Shown: positions 27,545-37,673, numbered from the stretch's first letter. The stretch: 64,000 nucleotides of DNA from Halopseudomonas yangmingensis (GCF_900114825.1 NZ_FOUI01000010.1:57463-121462); one strand, 5' to 3'. Notes: generated from the letters alone by a model not told the origin. Made by a program: numbers and translations.

Positions 27545-28180
27545 TTACCAGCGCCCGTCCCAGACCAGAAAATTCTGCAGCAACTGCAGGCCGTTGGTGT
27601 GGCTCTTTTCCGGGTGGAACTGGGTGGCGAATACGTTATCGGCGGCTACCGCGGCGGCAAAGTCGACGCCGTAGTGGCAGCGTCCGGCAGTCTGTCTGCC
27701 GGGTTCGGCATAGTAGCTGTGCACGAAATAGAAACGCGCGTTCTGCTCGATGCGGTGCCACAGCGGGTGGTCGATGCTCTGGGTGACCTGATTCCAGCCC
27801 ATGTGCGGCACCTTGAGACGTTCGCCGCTGGCCTCGCGCAGCTCGTCACCGAAGAAACGCACCTGGCCGGGGAACAGCCCGAGGCCATCGACGCCGCCGT
27901 TTTCCTCGCTGCGCTCCAGCAGCATCTGCATGCCGACGCAGATGCCCAGCAGCGGCTTTTCCGTTGCGGCCTGGCGCACCACGCTGTCCAGGCCGAGCTG
28001 GCGCAGTTCGCTGACGCAGTCACGGATGGCGCCGACACCCGGCAGCACCACGCGGTCGGCGGCGAGGATGCGCTCGGCATCGCTGGTCACCTCAACCTGA
28101 CGTGCACCGACGTGCTCCAGCGCCTTGGCCACCGAGTGCAGGTTGCCCATGCCATAGTCGATAACCGCAACTGAGGGCAT
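27545..28180 (-). CDS. hisH: Imidazole glycerol phosphate synthase glutaminase subunit HisH
   Basis: A 211-residue class I glutamine amidotransferase. The nucleophile Cys is in [11 protein letters not shown], the catalytic His in [10 protein letters not shown], and the family start is [16 protein letters not shown]. It feeds ammonia to HisF. Its ATG overlaps the hisB stop by one base (28180), so the two are translationally coupled. Confidence 0.98.
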   Translation of the reverse strand: MPSVAVIDYGMGNLHSVAKALEHVGARQVEVTSDAERILAADRVVLPGVGAIRDCVSELRQLGLDSVVRQAATEKPLLGICVGMQMLLERSEENGGVDGLGLFPGQVRFFGDELREASGERLKVPHMGWNQVTQSIDHPLWHRIEQNARFYFVHSYYAEPGRQTAGRCHYGVDFAAAVAADNVFATQFHPEKSHTNGLQLLQNFLVWDGRW

Positions 28181-28773
28181 TACAGGCAGCCCTTGGTCGA
28201 CGGCATCATGCCGGACATGCGCGGGTCTTCTTCCAGTGCCATACGCAGCGCCCGGCCAAAGGCCTTGAACACTGTCTCGATCTGGTGGTGGGTGTTGACC
28301 CCCTTCAGATTGTCGATGTGCAGGGTGGTCTGCGCGTGGTTGACGAAGCCCTGGAAGAATTCCATGAACAGGTCGACGTCAAAGCCGCCGACGGTTGCTC
28401 TGGTGTAGGGGATATCCATGTGCAGGCCGGGACGGCCGGAGAAGTCGATCACCACGCGTGACAGCGCCTCGTCCAGCGGCACATAACTGTGGCCGTAGCG
28501 ACGAATGCCCTTCTTGTCACCGACCGCTTTGGCAAAGGCCTGGCCGAGGGTGATGCCGACGTCCTCGACGGTGTGGTGGTCGTCGATGTGCAGGTCACCA
28601 CGGCACTTGATGTCGAGGTCGATCAGGCCGTGCCGGGCGATCTGGTCCAGCATGTGCTCAAGAAAGGGCACACCAATGTCCAGGTCGGCCTGGCCGGTGC
28701 CGTCGAGATTGATCGACACCTTGACCTGGGTCTCGAGAGTGTTGCGCTCGACGCTGGCCTTGCGCTCAGCCAT
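28180..28773 (-). CDS. hisB: Imidazoleglycerol-phosphate dehydratase HisB
   Basis: A 197-residue monofunctional dehydratase. The metal-binding [13 protein letters not shown] and HTQIE-like [16 protein letters not shown] motifs are present; there is no N-terminal phosphatase domain, as usual in Pseudomonas. The start is ATG 28773 ([12 protein letters not shown]). It is first in the leftward hisB-hisH-hisA-hisF unit; the promoter should lie in 28774-28884 opposite the FAD oxidoreductase gene. Confidence 0.98.
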   Translation of the reverse strand: MAERKASVERNTLETQVKVSINLDGTGQADLDIGVPFLEHMLDQIARHGLIDLDIKCRGDLHIDDHHTVEDVGITLGQAFAKAVGDKKGIRRYGHSYVPLDEALSRVVIDFSGRPGLHMDIPYTRATVGGFDVDLFMEFFQGFVNHAQTTLHIDNLKGVNTHHQIETVFKAFGRALRMALEEDPRMSGMMPSTKGCL

Positions 28774-28884
28774 GGCAGTTCTCCGCTGAATAATCTGTAA
28801 AGGCCGTGCATTATACGGTGTGCGCCGGGCAGGGGCTACAGCCCGGCCAATGGCTCCCATTTATCGGCAGGACAGAGTTTTTCA

Positions 28885-30000
28885 ATGATCGACGTGGACG
28901 TGGACGTGGTGGTGGTCGGCGCCGGGGTGGTCGGGCTGGCGGTGGCCCGCGAGCTGGCTGCGCGCGGCCGCCAGGTACTGGTGCTGGAACAGGAAGGCTG
29001 GCCGGGCCAGCATGCCTCCAGCCGCAACAGCGAGGTGATCCATGCCGGTATCTACTACGCGCCGGGCTCGCTGAAGGCGCGCCTGTGCCGTGAGGGCCGC
29101 GAGCTGCTGTACGCCTGGTGCGCCGAGCGCGGGGTGCCGCACCGGCGTATCGGCAAGTTGCTGGTGGCGGTTGCGGATGACCAGCGCCCGGCCCTGCAGC
29201 GCTTGCAGGCCAACGCCGCAGCCAATGGTATCGAGCTGCAGCCACTGAACGCTGCCGAGGTGCTGGCGCGAGAGCCGCAACTGCGTGCGGTGGCCGGGCT
29301 CTGGTCACCGCTCACCGGCATAGTAGACAGCCATGCGCTGCTGCAGTCCTACGAGGCCGACCTGCAGGCGCACGGTGGGCAGCTGCATTGCCACACCCGG
29401 GTTGAACGGATAGTGCCGCAGGCTGGCGGCTGGCAACTGCAGGGCGACAGCGCTGGCCAGCCGTTTGTGCTCGGCTGCCGCTGGCTGGTCAATTGCGCCG
29501 GCCTGTTTGCCACCCGGCTGGCCGCCAGCCTGCCGGCGCTGCAGGCCTGCACGCCCCGCCTGCACCCCTGCCAGGGACGCTATTTCAGTCATGCCGGCGC
29601 GCACCCGTTCCGCCATCTGGTCTATCCGATGCCGGAAACCAATACCGCCGGGCTCGGCGTGCACGCCACCCTGGATCTGGCCGGGCAGCTGCGTTTCGGC
29701 CCGGATGTGCGCTACTGCGAGGATGTCGACTATCAGGTCGACGAGCGCCTGCGTGACTACTTTGCCGCCGCCATTCGCCGCTACTGGCCGGATCTGGATG
29801 CCGCACGCCTGCAGCCGGCCTATGCCGGGATGCGCGCCAAGCTCAGTGGCCCCGGGGAACCGGCGGCGGATTTTCAGGTCCAGAGTCGCAGCAGTCACGG
29901 CTTGCCCGGCCTGATCAACCTGTATGGCATCGAGTCGCCCGGCCTGACCGCCAGCCTGGCGCTGGCCCGTGAGGTGGCAGAGCGGCTGGCGGCGGAGTAA
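28885..30000 (+). CDS. FAD-dependent oxidoreductase, L-2-hydroxyglutarate oxidase-like
   Basis: A 371-residue DAO-type flavoprotein. The dinucleotide-binding VVVVGAGVVGLAVARELA motif is near the N-terminus, followed by HASSRNSEVIHAGIYY and YAPGSLKARLCREG, characteristic of the LhgO/L2HGDH group. The C-terminal LINLYGIESPGLTASLALA closes the FAD site. The substrate is probably a 2-hydroxy acid but is not proven. It is divergent from hisB. Confidence 0.86.
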   Translation: MIDVDVDVVVVGAGVVGLAVARELAARGRQVLVLEQEGWPGQHASSRNSEVIHAGIYYAPGSLKARLCREGRELLYAWCAERGVPHRRIGKLLVAVADDQRPALQRLQANAAANGIELQPLNAAEVLAREPQLRAVAGLWSPLTGIVDSHALLQSYEADLQAHGGQLHCHTRVERIVPQAGGWQLQGDSAGQPFVLGCRWLVNCAGLFATRLAASLPALQACTPRLHPCQGRYFSHAGAHPFRHLVYPMPETNTAGLGVHATLDLAGQLRFGPDVRYCEDVDYQVDERLRDYFAAAIRRYWPDLDAARLQPAYAGMRAKLSGPGEPAADFQVQSRSSHGLPGLINLYGIESPGLTASLALAREVAERLAAE

Positions 30001-30041
30001 GGTGAAGGCTGCATACTTTGAACAAGCGCAAGGAGCTCCCG

Positions 30042-32228
30042 ATGAAATCGCTTGCCCGAGTACTCGGACTGGTGTTGCTGGCAGCTGTGCTGCTGGTGGT
30101 TGCCGTGTTGTTTTTCCTGACCCGGCTGTTTGACCCGAACGATTACAAGGAGCAGATCCAGCAGGCTGCCCGCGAGCAGGCCGGCGTCGAGCTGACCCTG
30201 GGTGGCGATATCGGCTGGTCGCTGTTCCCCTGGCTGGGAATCGAGCTCAAGCAGGTGGCCGTGGCGCCGCTGGGCGAGGACCAGTCGAGCCTCGCGGAGG
30301 TCGGTACCCTGGGGCTGGGCGTCGAGGTGCTGCCGTTGCTGCGCCGCCAGTTGCGCATGAGCGATGTGATCATCGACAGCGTGGTGCTGGACCTGCAGCG
30401 TGATGCCGATGGCAAGGGTAACTGGGAGCAACTGGGCAAGCCGGCTGGCGAGGCTGCCAGCAGCCGCCCGGCCGAGGCTGACGAACAGCCGACAGCGGCC
30501 AGACCACTGGATATCGCCATCGACAGTGTGCGTATCACCAATGCTCAGGTCAGCTATCGCGATGCCCAGGGCGGCCAGACCCTGCAGTTGCAGGATGTCA
30601 GCCTGAGCACCGGCGCGTTGATCGAGGGCAAGCCCTTCGAACTGGCCTTCCTTGGCCTGCTTAGCATGGAACAACCGGCGCTGCGTGCGCGCATCGACCT
30701 GAAATCGGTGGCGCAGTTCGATCTGGGCCTGCAGCGCTATCAGCTCAACGGACTGGACCTGAAACTGGATGCCAGTGGCGAGCCCTTCTCCGGGCGTGCG
30801 GTAAACCTGCAGCTGCAGGCTGATGTGCTGGCCGATCTGGCGGCGCAACTGCTGGATCTGGACCAGTTGCGGCTGTCGCTGGCGGATTTGCGCGGCAGCG
30901 GCAAGCTGCGCGTCAGCCAGCTGAACAGCGAACCGGCTCTTGCCGGTCAGCTGCAGCTGGCCGAGTTCGATGCGCGCAAGCTGCTGGCCGCCCTCGGGCA
31001 GGAGGTACCGGACACCGCTGATCCGCGCGCCCTGGAAAAGGTCGCCCTCAGCGCCCGCCTGACTGGCGGCAGTAACAGTCTGCTGCTGGAGGACCTGCAG
31101 CTGACGCTGGATGGCAGCCAGCTGAGCGGTGTGCTGGGAATCACCGATTTCAGCCGTTCCGCCCTGCGCGTCGAGCTCAAGGGCGATCAACTGGATCTGG
31201 ACCGCTACCTGCCGCCGACTGAGGCTGGCACTGCTGCCAGCTCGGGTAGCTCTGGTAGCTCGGGCAGCACTGCCGGTCGCGGCGGCAGTCGCTCGGATGC
31301 GCCGCCTGAGCCCTGGAGCGATGAGCCGGTATTGCCGCTGGATCTGCTGGCCAAACTGGATCTGCAGGCGCGGCTGGAGCTGGGGCAGGTGCGTCTGACC
31401 GGGCAGGATATCCAGCAGTTCCTGCTGGCTGCCCGTGCCCGTGATGGTCGGGTGCGTCTGGAGTCGCTGAATGGTCAGGCGTTTGCCGGCAGCTTCAAGG
31501 CCAACGCCGACATCGACAGTCGCCAGACGCCGCTGACCATCAAGCTGAATGCCGAACTGGCCGGGATTGACGTGCTGGCGCTGCAGCGCGCCTACGAGGT
31601 AGCCGAACAGGTGCGCGGACGCATCAATGGCAACTTGCAGGCGCAGGTCGCCGGCAACAGTGTGAAACGCTGGACCGATACCCTGGGCGGCACGGCTTCC
31701 TTCGATATCACGGATGGGGCTCTGCTGGGCGTCAACCTGGAGCAGCAGCTATGCCGCGCCATTGCACTGGCCAACCGCAGCAGCATGGCCGAGCCGGTCG
31801 GCAGCGAGGACACGCCGTTCCGTAGCTTGTCCGGCAGCTTCCGCATGGCCAACGGCACCATCAGCGGCAATGACCTGCTGGTGGCCCTGCCGGGCATTCA
31901 GGCCAAGGGTCGTGGACAGATCGAGCTGCCGCCGCAGCGTATCGACTACCGGTTGGGGCTGCTGCTGGAAGGCGATACCCGAGAAATGCCGGATCCGGCC
32001 TGTCAGATCAATCGCCGCTATGTCGGCATCGAATGGCCGGTGCGTTGCCATGGCTACCTGCACAATGCGGCCAGTAGCTGTGGTGTGGATACCGACGGCG
32101 TAGGCCGGATTGCCGCGCAGCTGCTGGGCAGTGAGGCGCAGCGCAAGGTTGAGGAGAAGCTACAGGACCGGCTTGGCGAGCAGGCACCGGCAGTGCGTGA
32201 TGCGATCCGCGGATTGCTCGGGCGGTGA
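30042..32228 (+). CDS. asmA: AsmA-family protein
   Basis: A 728-residue AsmA-like inner-membrane-anchored periplasmic protein: one N-terminal TM helix ([21 protein letters not shown]), an AsmA domain ([31 protein letters not shown]) and the C-terminal AsmA_2 part (about 500-690). A Ser/Gly-rich linker lies near 395-410. These proteins belong to the bridge-like lipid-transfer group implicated in phospholipid passage to the outer membrane. ATG 30042 follows AAGGAG; an upstream TTG at 30018 is less likely. The stop overlaps mutY (GTGA). Confidence 0.9.
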   Translation: MKSLARVLGLVLLAAVLLVVAVLFFLTRLFDPNDYKEQIQQAAREQAGVELTLGGDIGWSLFPWLGIELKQVAVAPLGEDQSSLAEVGTLGLGVEVLPLLRRQLRMSDVIIDSVVLDLQRDADGKGNWEQLGKPAGEAASSRPAEADEQPTAARPLDIAIDSVRITNAQVSYRDAQGGQTLQLQDVSLSTGALIEGKPFELAFLGLLSMEQPALRARIDLKSVAQFDLGLQRYQLNGLDLKLDASGEPFSGRAVNLQLQADVLADLAAQLLDLDQLRLSLADLRGSGKLRVSQLNSEPALAGQLQLAEFDARKLLAALGQEVPDTADPRALEKVALSARLTGGSNSLLLEDLQLTLDGSQLSGVLGITDFSRSALRVELKGDQLDLDRYLPPTEAGTAASSGSSGSSGSTAGRGGSRSDAPPEPWSDEPVLPLDLLAKLDLQARLELGQVRLTGQDIQQFLLAARARDGRVRLESLNGQAFAGSFKANADIDSRQTPLTIKLNAELAGIDVLALQRAYEVAEQVRGRINGNLQAQVAGNSVKRWTDTLGGTASFDITDGALLGVNLEQQLCRAIALANRSSMAEPVGSEDTPFRSLSGSFRMANGTISGNDLLVALPGIQAKGRGQIELPPQRIDYRLGLLLEGDTREMPDPACQINRRYVGIEWPVRCHGYLHNAASSCGVDTDGVGRIAAQLLGSEAQRKVEEKLQDRLGEQAPAVRDAIRGLLGR

Positions 32229-33292
32229 GTGACAGGGACTTTGCCGGGGCCGTGCTGGACTGGTACGACCAGCACGGCCGCAAGGATCTGCCCTGGCAGC
32301 AGGACATCAATCCCTACCGCGTCTGGGTTTCGGAGATCATGCTGCAGCAGACCCAGGTGACTACGGTGATCCCGTATTTCCAGCGCTTTATGCAGGCGCT
32401 GCCAAGCCTGCCGGCGCTGGCAGCGGCCGACCCCGACGAGGTACTACACCTGTGGACCGGGCTGGGCTACTACAGTCGTGCGCGCAACCTGCAGCGTGCC
32501 GCGCAGATGGTGATGCAGCAACATGAGGGTGAGCTGCCGGCCAATCTTGACGCGCTGATCGCCCTGCCGGGTATTGGCCGCTCCACCGCCGGGGCAATTG
32601 CCAGCCTGTCAATGAACCTGCGTGCGCCGATTCTGGATGGCAACGTGAAACGGGTGCTGGCGCGCTACCACGCGGTGGATGGCTGGCCGGGCGAGGCGGC
32701 AGTGCAGGCGCGGCTGTGGCAGCTGGCTGAGCAGTACACCCCGGCACAGCGTTTCAACCACTACACCCAGGCGATGATGGATCTGGGCGCCACCCTGTGC
32801 AGCCGCAGCAAGCCGGACTGTGCACGCTGTCCGTTGCAGCGGGGTTGTCTGGCCTATGCCAGTGGCACCCCGGCGGCCTGGCCGCATTCGCGGCCGCGCA
32901 AGGCGCTGCCCGAGCGCAGTTGCCTGATGCCGTTGCTGGTCAATGCGGATGGTGATGTCTGGCTGCAGCGGCGGCCGGACGCCGGCCTGTGGGGCGGGCT
33001 CTGGTGTCCGCCGCAGTTCGAGGCGCAGGCGCAGCTGGATGACTGGCTGGCCGGGCAGGGTTGGGCGGTGTCCGCGCGCCAGCCACTGGAGCCACTGGAG
33101 CCACTGCGACATACGTTCAGCCACTTTCATCTGGATATCCAGCCGCTGCTGTTACGCATCGAGGCGCCGCCGGGCGTGGCCGAGGCCGGGCAGCTCTGGT
33201 ATAACCTGCGCCAGCCAGGCCGACTGGGGCTGGCAGCGCCGGTCAGTCGGCTGCTGCAGCGCGCTGCCGCGCTGATCGATAACCACGCCTGA
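32225..33292 (+). CDS. mutY: Adenine DNA glycosylase MutY
   Basis: A 355-residue MutY removing adenine mispaired with 8-oxoguanine. Catalytic Glu37 sits in [12 protein letters not shown] and Asp138 in ILDGN, the helix-hairpin-helix is [12 protein letters not shown], the [4Fe-4S] cysteines are C192, C199, C202 and C208, and the C-terminal NUDIX-like domain recognises 8-oxoG. The start is GTG 32225 within the asmA stop. It is followed by yggX, the standard Pseudomonas and enteric pair. Confidence 0.97.
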   Translation: MSDRDFAGAVLDWYDQHGRKDLPWQQDINPYRVWVSEIMLQQTQVTTVIPYFQRFMQALPSLPALAAADPDEVLHLWTGLGYYSRARNLQRAAQMVMQQHEGELPANLDALIALPGIGRSTAGAIASLSMNLRAPILDGNVKRVLARYHAVDGWPGEAAVQARLWQLAEQYTPAQRFNHYTQAMMDLGATLCSRSKPDCARCPLQRGCLAYASGTPAAWPHSRPRKALPERSCLMPLLVNADGDVWLQRRPDAGLWGGLWCPPQFEAQAQLDDWLAGQGWAVSARQPLEPLEPLRHTFSHFHLDIQPLLLRIEAPPGVAEAGQLWYNLRQPGRLGLAAPVSRLLQRAAALIDNHA

Positions 33293-33305
33293 AGAGGAAA
33301 GGTCC

Positions 33306-33578
33306 ATGACACGCATGGTGATGTGCCGCAAGTACCAGCAGGAATTGCCCGGACTGGAACGTCCGCCGTATCCCGGCCCGAAGGGCGAAGCGATTTTCCA
33401 GGATGTGTCGAAGCGCGCCTGGGAGGAATGGACTGCACACCAGACCATGCTGATCAACGAGCGCCGCCTGAACATGATGGACCCCGAGGACCGCAAGTAC
33501 ATCCAGCAGCAGATGGACAAGTTTCTCGCCGGCGAAGACTACGAAAAGGCCGAAGGCTACGTGCCGCCGAGCAATTAA
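33306..33578 (+). CDS. yggX: Fe(II)-trafficking protein YggX
   Basis: A 90-residue YggX ([20 protein letters not shown]), a small cytosolic protein protecting Fe-S clusters from oxidative damage. The single conserved Cys7 and PYPGPKG are present. It lies 13 bp after mutY, whose Fe-S cluster makes the pairing sensible. Confidence 0.97.
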   Translation: MTRMVMCRKYQQELPGLERPPYPGPKGEAIFQDVSKRAWEEWTAHQTMLINERRLNMMDPEDRKYIQQQMDKFLAGEDYEKAEGYVPPSN

Positions 33579-33620
33579 GTGGCAACCACCTGAAAGCATG
33601 AAATATTTTTTGCGGGACGC

Positions 33621-33649
33621 TTGACAGTGCAGGGCACAAAACGTTTAAT
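33621..33649 (+). promoter_or_regulatory. Sigma-70 promoter of tRNA-Phe
   Basis: TTGACA (33621-33626) and TTTAAT (33644-33649) are separated by 17 bp and lie 12 bp before the tRNA. The -35 element is a perfect match. Confidence 0.75.
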
Positions 33650-33661
33650 AGCGGCCCTGTC

Positions 33662-33737
33662 GCCCAGGTAGCTCAGTCGGTAGAGCAGGGGATTGAAAAT
33701 CCCCGTGTCGGCGGTTCGATTCCGTCCCTGGGCACCA
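33662..33737 (+). tRNA. tRNA-Phe (anticodon GAA)
   Basis: A 76-nt cloverleaf: acceptor GCCCAGG pairs with CCTGGGC, D-loop AGCTCAGTCGGTAGAGC, anticodon stem-loop GGGGATTGAAAATCCCC with anticodon GAA, T-arm GGCGGTTCGATTCCGTC, and encoded ACCA end. It is intact and serves as the integration site of the adjacent element. Confidence 0.97.
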
Positions 33738-33740
33738 TCT
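33690..33740 (+). repeat. Left attachment repeat (attL) within tRNA-Phe
   Basis: A 51-bp sequence beginning GGATTGAAAATCCCC in the anticodon arm and ending three bases past the CCA. It is identical to 39927-39977. The tRNA gene stays whole on this side. Confidence 0.93.
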
Positions 33741-33753
33741 AAATCAAGCAGTT

Positions 33754-33783
33754 AGGCCGCATTCACTCGATGCGGCCTTTTTG
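33754..33783 (+). terminator. Terminator just after attL
   Basis: AGGCCGCAT pairs with ATGCGGCCT around TCACTCG and is followed by five T. It ends tRNA-Phe transcription now that the element separates the tRNA from its original terminator at 39981. Confidence 0.85.
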
Positions 33784-33794
33784 CTTTCTGGGGT

Positions 33795-33814
33795 ATGTAA
33801 CGGCGGATGTAAGC
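33795..33814 (+). promoter_or_regulatory. Putative integrase/excisionase arm-type sites, left end
   Basis: ATGTAACGGCGGATGTAAGC holds two ATGTAA half-motifs 12 bp apart. It matches 19 of 20 bases at 39776-39795 near the other end of the element, in the same orientation. Confidence 0.6.
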
Positions 33815-34326
33815 GCATTTCCCGAAAGGTGCGCTTTCGATGTGGTTCTGTGCCAGCCTTAGGATCTGAATTTCTCTCGCCTGTGATGCCCGATAAATCT
33901 TGCTCAGCCGTTTTTTATAGGCGGGAAATATCGCGCCAGCTTTCGGCGCTGAATTACCCTCGCGTGCGTGGGGTGTAGAAAGCGAACTCCGTTGCTACTA
34001 CCCCAAAACATGAATTTTGTGGGAACGAAAATCTAGCTCCCCCCGTCGTTCCCGCATAACCTTTGCCCTGAGCCTCAGATTACCCCCTCCCCCTGGTTGG
34101 GCTGCGGCAGGGTGCTGGCCGCCTGGAATCTTGCTGAGGCGCTTTTATTGGCGTGAAGGCGGGCCAGGCAGCATAGAGCTGGCGCGTGGGGTTTGAGTGG
34201 GGTTTGCCTGCCCTGGGTTGGGCTTTAATTCTGCCGGTCGGCAATGGCTGCGGGTGTGGCTTGCGCGTGTTGTGTCGGCATAACCTAGCCGGGCTGTTGC
34301 GCTTTTTCCTGGGCCTTCTCCTGCAT

Positions 34327-34528
34327 TGCCGTTCTATGCCGTTCTATGCCGTTCCTTGTCGTTCTGAATAGCTGGAATAACGGGCAAGTAGGCGGGGGGA
34401 TTAAACCCCCGCCATGCCGTTCCGTCGTTCTTTTCCTTAGGGGAACATCAATTCTGGAACAGCATTACCCACCCCCAGCCCGGCTAGGAAATAGCCCGTT
34501 TCGCGCTTGGCCGTTCCATGCCGTTCCG
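34327..34528 (+). repeat. Iteron-like TGCCGTTC repeats
   Basis: Four contiguous 10-mers (TGCCGTTCTA twice, TGCCGTTCCT, TGTCGTTCTG; 34327-34366) are followed by further TGCCGTTCCG copies at 34415 and 34519 and GGCCGTTCCA at 34509. The 10-bp period puts the copies on one face of the helix, as in replication-initiator iterons. They lie next to the 3' end of the primase-helicase gene. Confidence 0.6.
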
Positions 34529-34531
34529 TTT

Positions 34532-36919
34532 TCATTGTTCGCCCTCCTGCGCTGTTTCTGGGGCTGGCGCTGGTGGCTTTTTCCAGTCTGGGGGGATCTC
34601 CAGCTTATGTGCCGGCAGCTCGCCGGTAGCTGTAAACGCCTCCCGTTCGGACTCCGTCAGAGCAACCAGAAAGCTGGGTTTGTTTCTTAGCCGGTCTGGG
34701 GCTGGTATCTCGACCTCATAAAGCCAGCCGTCTGCCAGCAGCGCATCAATGTTGCACCCGGTTGTTGTTGCATTGCCGCCTGCCTGGCTGCGTAGGGCTG
34801 ACTTGTTGAGGCGCTGGCCTTGGGCAAAGGCATTGGCCACCAGTTGCATCAGGCGCTCTCTCAGGGCTTCCCTGTCGCGCTCCTCGTGTTCTGCCTTGGT
34901 CTGCTTGATACGCTCGGCCCGTCCCTTGTCTGGTGGGGTAGCGACTGCCCATCGAAGCGTCAGACTTTCCTCAGCGCCAAACCGATTTAGCGCCGTGATG
35001 GTTCGGCTATCGCTGCGAATCTCAAGCTCTGCCCATTCAGCTTCAAAGCGGGTTTTGCCGCGCATCAGCCAGCGGGTGCCGTTCTTTTCCTCATGCACCA
35101 GATACAGCACCTGATTGGCGTCTGCCTCAAAGGCGCTTGCGCCACGGGCTGTAATGGCCTCAGAGCGGCTTAGATTAGCCTTGGCGGTGTGTCCTACTAT
35201 CCACACGGGCAAGCCTGCAAACTGCTGTTTCAGGGCTGCAATGGCTGCGCTAGCCTCGCTGTTGTCGTTCTCGTTCTCCAGGTGAATCGTGGCGGCCAGG
35301 GTGTCGATAACAACCAGCGGCAATAGCTCTGCTGTGTATTGCTGCCCATCCGCTCCGGTGCTGGTGATTGTCCGGCTGTAGTGCTCCCGGTAATACTCGC
35401 CAGCCAGTGCGACATAGCCCGCGCCAGCCCGCCGGGCTTCTACAACATGCAAGCGTTCCCTGATCCTGTCGGGCACCCCTCTGCCGCCGGGCCAGTCCAG
35501 GTGCTCCCCATAACCGGCAATAATCCGTCCTGCCTGGGCCGTGTCCTCAGTGATGTAAACAACATGCCGCCAGTGTTCCGGTGCAAGCTCATACTGCTGC
35601 GGATGAACCCCAGCAACGGCTAGGGATAGGGGGAGTATGGCCGTCGTTTTGCCTACCCCGTGGCCGCCTGCAATCATTACCACGCCTTCCGCAATGAAGC
35701 CCGGCAAAAGCCAGTTAGGCGGCTCTGGCTGCTGGCCTATATCGACAAAGCGGGTCAGGTGGTGCGGCTCTGGCGGCTCTGGCTGGCCGCCTGCTTGCGC
35801 TTCAGGGGCTGGCGTACTGTCCGTAACAGGCGGGGCGTTAAACGCCTCTGTCTTGCGCTGGCGCTCCAGCTCCTGCATGTATTCCCGCTGGCGCTGCTTC
35901 TGTCCGTCCTCGTCTAGCCGGTCCGCCTCCTCTTTGACCATGCGGGCAATGTCCCCGCCATATCTCAGGGCGCATAGAACGTCTGCAACATCGAGGGAGT
36001 GCCCGTCGTGGTTGTCGGCTGATAGCGGATCGCTGGGGCCGTGGTGGCTGTATATAACCTGCTTGCCGTCACGCTCTAGCAGCCTTACCCCTGCAATGCC
36101 GCTGGCGCTGGTGGGTGACAGATACAAGCCTTTGCCTTTGCGCTGGTAGCCATGCTGTACCAGCAGGTTGGGCATGTTATGCGCCTGCAAGATATGGCCA
36201 ATTATTCCGGCCTGTTCTGTGTTGCAGGTGCGGGGCTTGTCCCTAGCCGTGCTGGCTGCCTTTTCCTCGGCTTTTTGCAGCTCCGCCCATCCTTGCGCGG
36301 CTTCCTGAATGAAACAGCTTTCCCCGTCGTCAGCGTGTAGCCATTCCCAAGATTCCCCAAGCTGGTCTATGTACTCATAAGGGGCGCTTGGGTGCAGCTT
36401 GTTGGGGGCGTAAAACCCCTGCTGCTTGCGGGCCTGTGCTGCGTCTGTCGTCAGTGAGTAGGCGATACCTGCCGAAAGCTCGGCGGCGGTGTCTGCGTCT
36501 ACTGGCGCGGCGAATGGCACAACCACTTTCCAGCGGGGCGCGGCTGGCTCCCCGTTCTTCTCCTGCATGTGGTGGCTGCTGGTGAAGGCAAGGTAACAAA
36601 CATCAAAACCAGCCGGGCCATATAGCGTGCGTATATCACCTGCCGTCCGGCTGTCGTGGTCGTGGTCGATAATCACGGCTGCAAACATTGCTCGCTGCGC
36701 TGCGTCGGCTGTTTTGCGCTGACTCTCAAAGGGGGTAATCAGGGCTGACTCGCCTTTGGGGCCAATAGTTGGCTGCTCTGCCATTGCCACCAGTTCGGCT
36801 AAGGTGATGAACCTTGCCGCTGTGGTTGCGCTGTGGCTATCAAACAGGCTTAGCCGTGCTGGGGGCGGTAGGGTTGTTGTTCTGCCGTCCTGATTCACTG
36901 CAAAGGGTAGGGCTGTCAT
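34532..36919 (-). CDS. Primase-helicase fusion: PrimPol-like N-terminus plus RepA/RecA-type ATPase
   Basis: A 795-residue protein. Residues about 75-195 resemble an archaeo-eukaryotic primase: AVIIDHDHD gives acidic residues D85, D87 and D89, SSHH follows (114-117), and RWKVVVPF (129-136) matches the family's basic strand. A middle part has NHDGHSLDVADVL, seen in phage primases. Residues about 400-650 form a RecA-type ATPase with Walker A GGHGVGKTT (418-426) and Walker B LVVIDT (535-540), as in RepA-like helicases. The C-terminus is winged-helix-like (LNKSALRSQAGGNATTTG). ATG 36919 follows GGAGGG. It probably replicates the excised element. The PrimPol assignment is by eye. Confidence 0.78.
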   Translation of the reverse strand: MTALPFAVNQDGRTTTLPPPARLSLFDSHSATTAARFITLAELVAMAEQPTIGPKGESALITPFESQRKTADAAQRAMFAAVIIDHDHDSRTAGDIRTLYGPAGFDVCYLAFTSSHHMQEKNGEPAAPRWKVVVPFAAPVDADTAAELSAGIAYSLTTDAAQARKQQGFYAPNKLHPSAPYEYIDQLGESWEWLHADDGESCFIQEAAQGWAELQKAEEKAASTARDKPRTCNTEQAGIIGHILQAHNMPNLLVQHGYQRKGKGLYLSPTSASGIAGVRLLERDGKQVIYSHHGPSDPLSADNHDGHSLDVADVLCALRYGGDIARMVKEEADRLDEDGQKQRQREYMQELERQRKTEAFNAPPVTDSTPAPEAQAGGQPEPPEPHHLTRFVDIGQQPEPPNWLLPGFIAEGVVMIAGGHGVGKTTAILPLSLAVAGVHPQQYELAPEHWRHVVYITEDTAQAGRIIAGYGEHLDWPGGRGVPDRIRERLHVVEARRAGAGYVALAGEYYREHYSRTITSTGADGQQYTAELLPLVVIDTLAATIHLENENDNSEASAAIAALKQQFAGLPVWIVGHTAKANLSRSEAITARGASAFEADANQVLYLVHEEKNGTRWLMRGKTRFEAEWAELEIRSDSRTITALNRFGAEESLTLRWAVATPPDKGRAERIKQTKAEHEERDREALRERLMQLVANAFAQGQRLNKSALRSQAGGNATTTGCNIDALLADGWLYEVEIPAPDRLRNKPSFLVALTESEREAFTATGELPAHKLEIPPDWKKPPAPAPETAQEGEQ

Positions 36920-37004
36920 TCTGAACCCTCCCCACGGCGTGCCCGCCATGTGTAATAGGTGCAGGCCAGCATCATGCAAGCCAGCCAGAATGCTGTGGTG
37001 GTGG

Positions 37005-37319
37005 TCATTGCAGAAACTCCCGCGCTTTGGCTCTATCCTGTTTGGTCAGGTAGTAAAGCCCGTACCAGCTGGCCTCTCCGTCGCGTGTGGTGCAGTTCAC
37101 ACGCTCGCAAGGAATCTCTAGGTCAAGGCGATTGCGTAGCTGGCTAACATAGTGGGGGCCGTTACTGGCTGGCGCTATGCGGTCGGCTTCCTCTCGTGTG
37201 ATCCCTTCATGCCGACTTAGCAAGGCTAGAAGTAGCCGCTTCATGCGCGGGGGTATGGTATGCTGCGGGCGTGTGTTGAGGCTCTGGGCTGTTTGGTCTG
37301 GGGCCTTTTTTTTGCTCAT
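37005..37319 (-). CDS. Small winged-helix-like protein of the element
   Basis: A 104-residue basic protein. RMKRLLLALLSRHEGITREEADRIAPASNGPHYVSQLRNRL looks like a DNA-binding winged helix-turn-helix seen in phage and plasmid replication genes, and the tail has GLYYLTKQDRAKAREF. It lies between the AlpA-like gene (3 bp) and the primase-helicase (85 bp), in the same operon. It could be a replication accessory or copy-control regulator; no specific family recognised. Confidence 0.65.
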   Translation of the reverse strand: MSKKKAPDQTAQSLNTRPQHTIPPRMKRLLLALLSRHEGITREEADRIAPASNGPHYVSQLRNRLDLEIPCERVNCTTRDGEASWYGLYYLTKQDRAKAREFLQ

Positions 37320-37322
37320 TGT

Positions 37323-37586
37323 TTAGCCCTCTACACCTAGTACGCGCTTAATCTCAGCGACTGGCCAAGCCAGCCGGCCATGCACGCGAACAGGCCGAAC
37401 CGGGCCATTCTCTTTGCATGCCCATATGTGCAGGGTCTGCACTTTCCGGTCTAGGTAGTAGGCTGCTGCTGCTGTGCCTATCGTGGGGCGGGTTTCCTGG
37501 TCTAGCGGGGGGAATACTGGCGCGATTCGCTCAGGGAAGCATGCGGCGGCTGTTTCTGTCTGCTGGGTATGGATTGTGCTTGCCAT
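37323..37586 (-). CDS. AlpA/excisionase-like DNA-binding protein
   Basis: An 87-residue protein whose C-terminal half (TIGTAAAAYYLDRKVQTLHIWACKENGPVRPVRVHGRLAW) matches the MerR-like winged helix of AlpA/Xis proteins: an inclusion motif, a WAC recognition turn, and a GRLAWPVAEI strand. It probably directs excision or activates int. ATG 37586 is chosen because AAGGAG lies 10 bp upstream; ATG 37610 would bury that site inside the gene. Confidence 0.72.
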   Translation of the reverse strand: MASTIHTQQTETAAACFPERIAPVFPPLDQETRPTIGTAAAAYYLDRKVQTLHIWACKENGPVRPVRVHGRLAWPVAEIKRVLGVEG

Positions 37587-37673
37587 TGGCTGAATCTCCT
37601 TCCGATTCATTGAACAATGGCGGCAGGTTGCTGATTCCTGATTGGTTATATAAGTTTGTTATTTGGGCCAATA

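Larger units (their letters stand above)
33741..34531. other. Noncoding left end of the integrative element
   Basis: About 790 bp without a credible gene; the open frames at 33781-33978, 34186-34371 and 34346-34690 lack ribosome sites and protein-like composition. It contains a terminator (33754-33783), a pair of integrase-arm-like sites (33795-33814), a 24-bp GGCGGGGG/CCCCCGCC hairpin (34391-34413) and the iteron-like TGCCGTTC repeats. It lies downstream of the primase-helicase and may hold the element's replication origin. Confidence 0.6.

Noticed and set aside
33781..33978. Possible 65-residue gene at the left end of the tRNA-Phe element
   Set aside because: No ribosome site, unprotein-like composition, and it overlaps putative arm sites.
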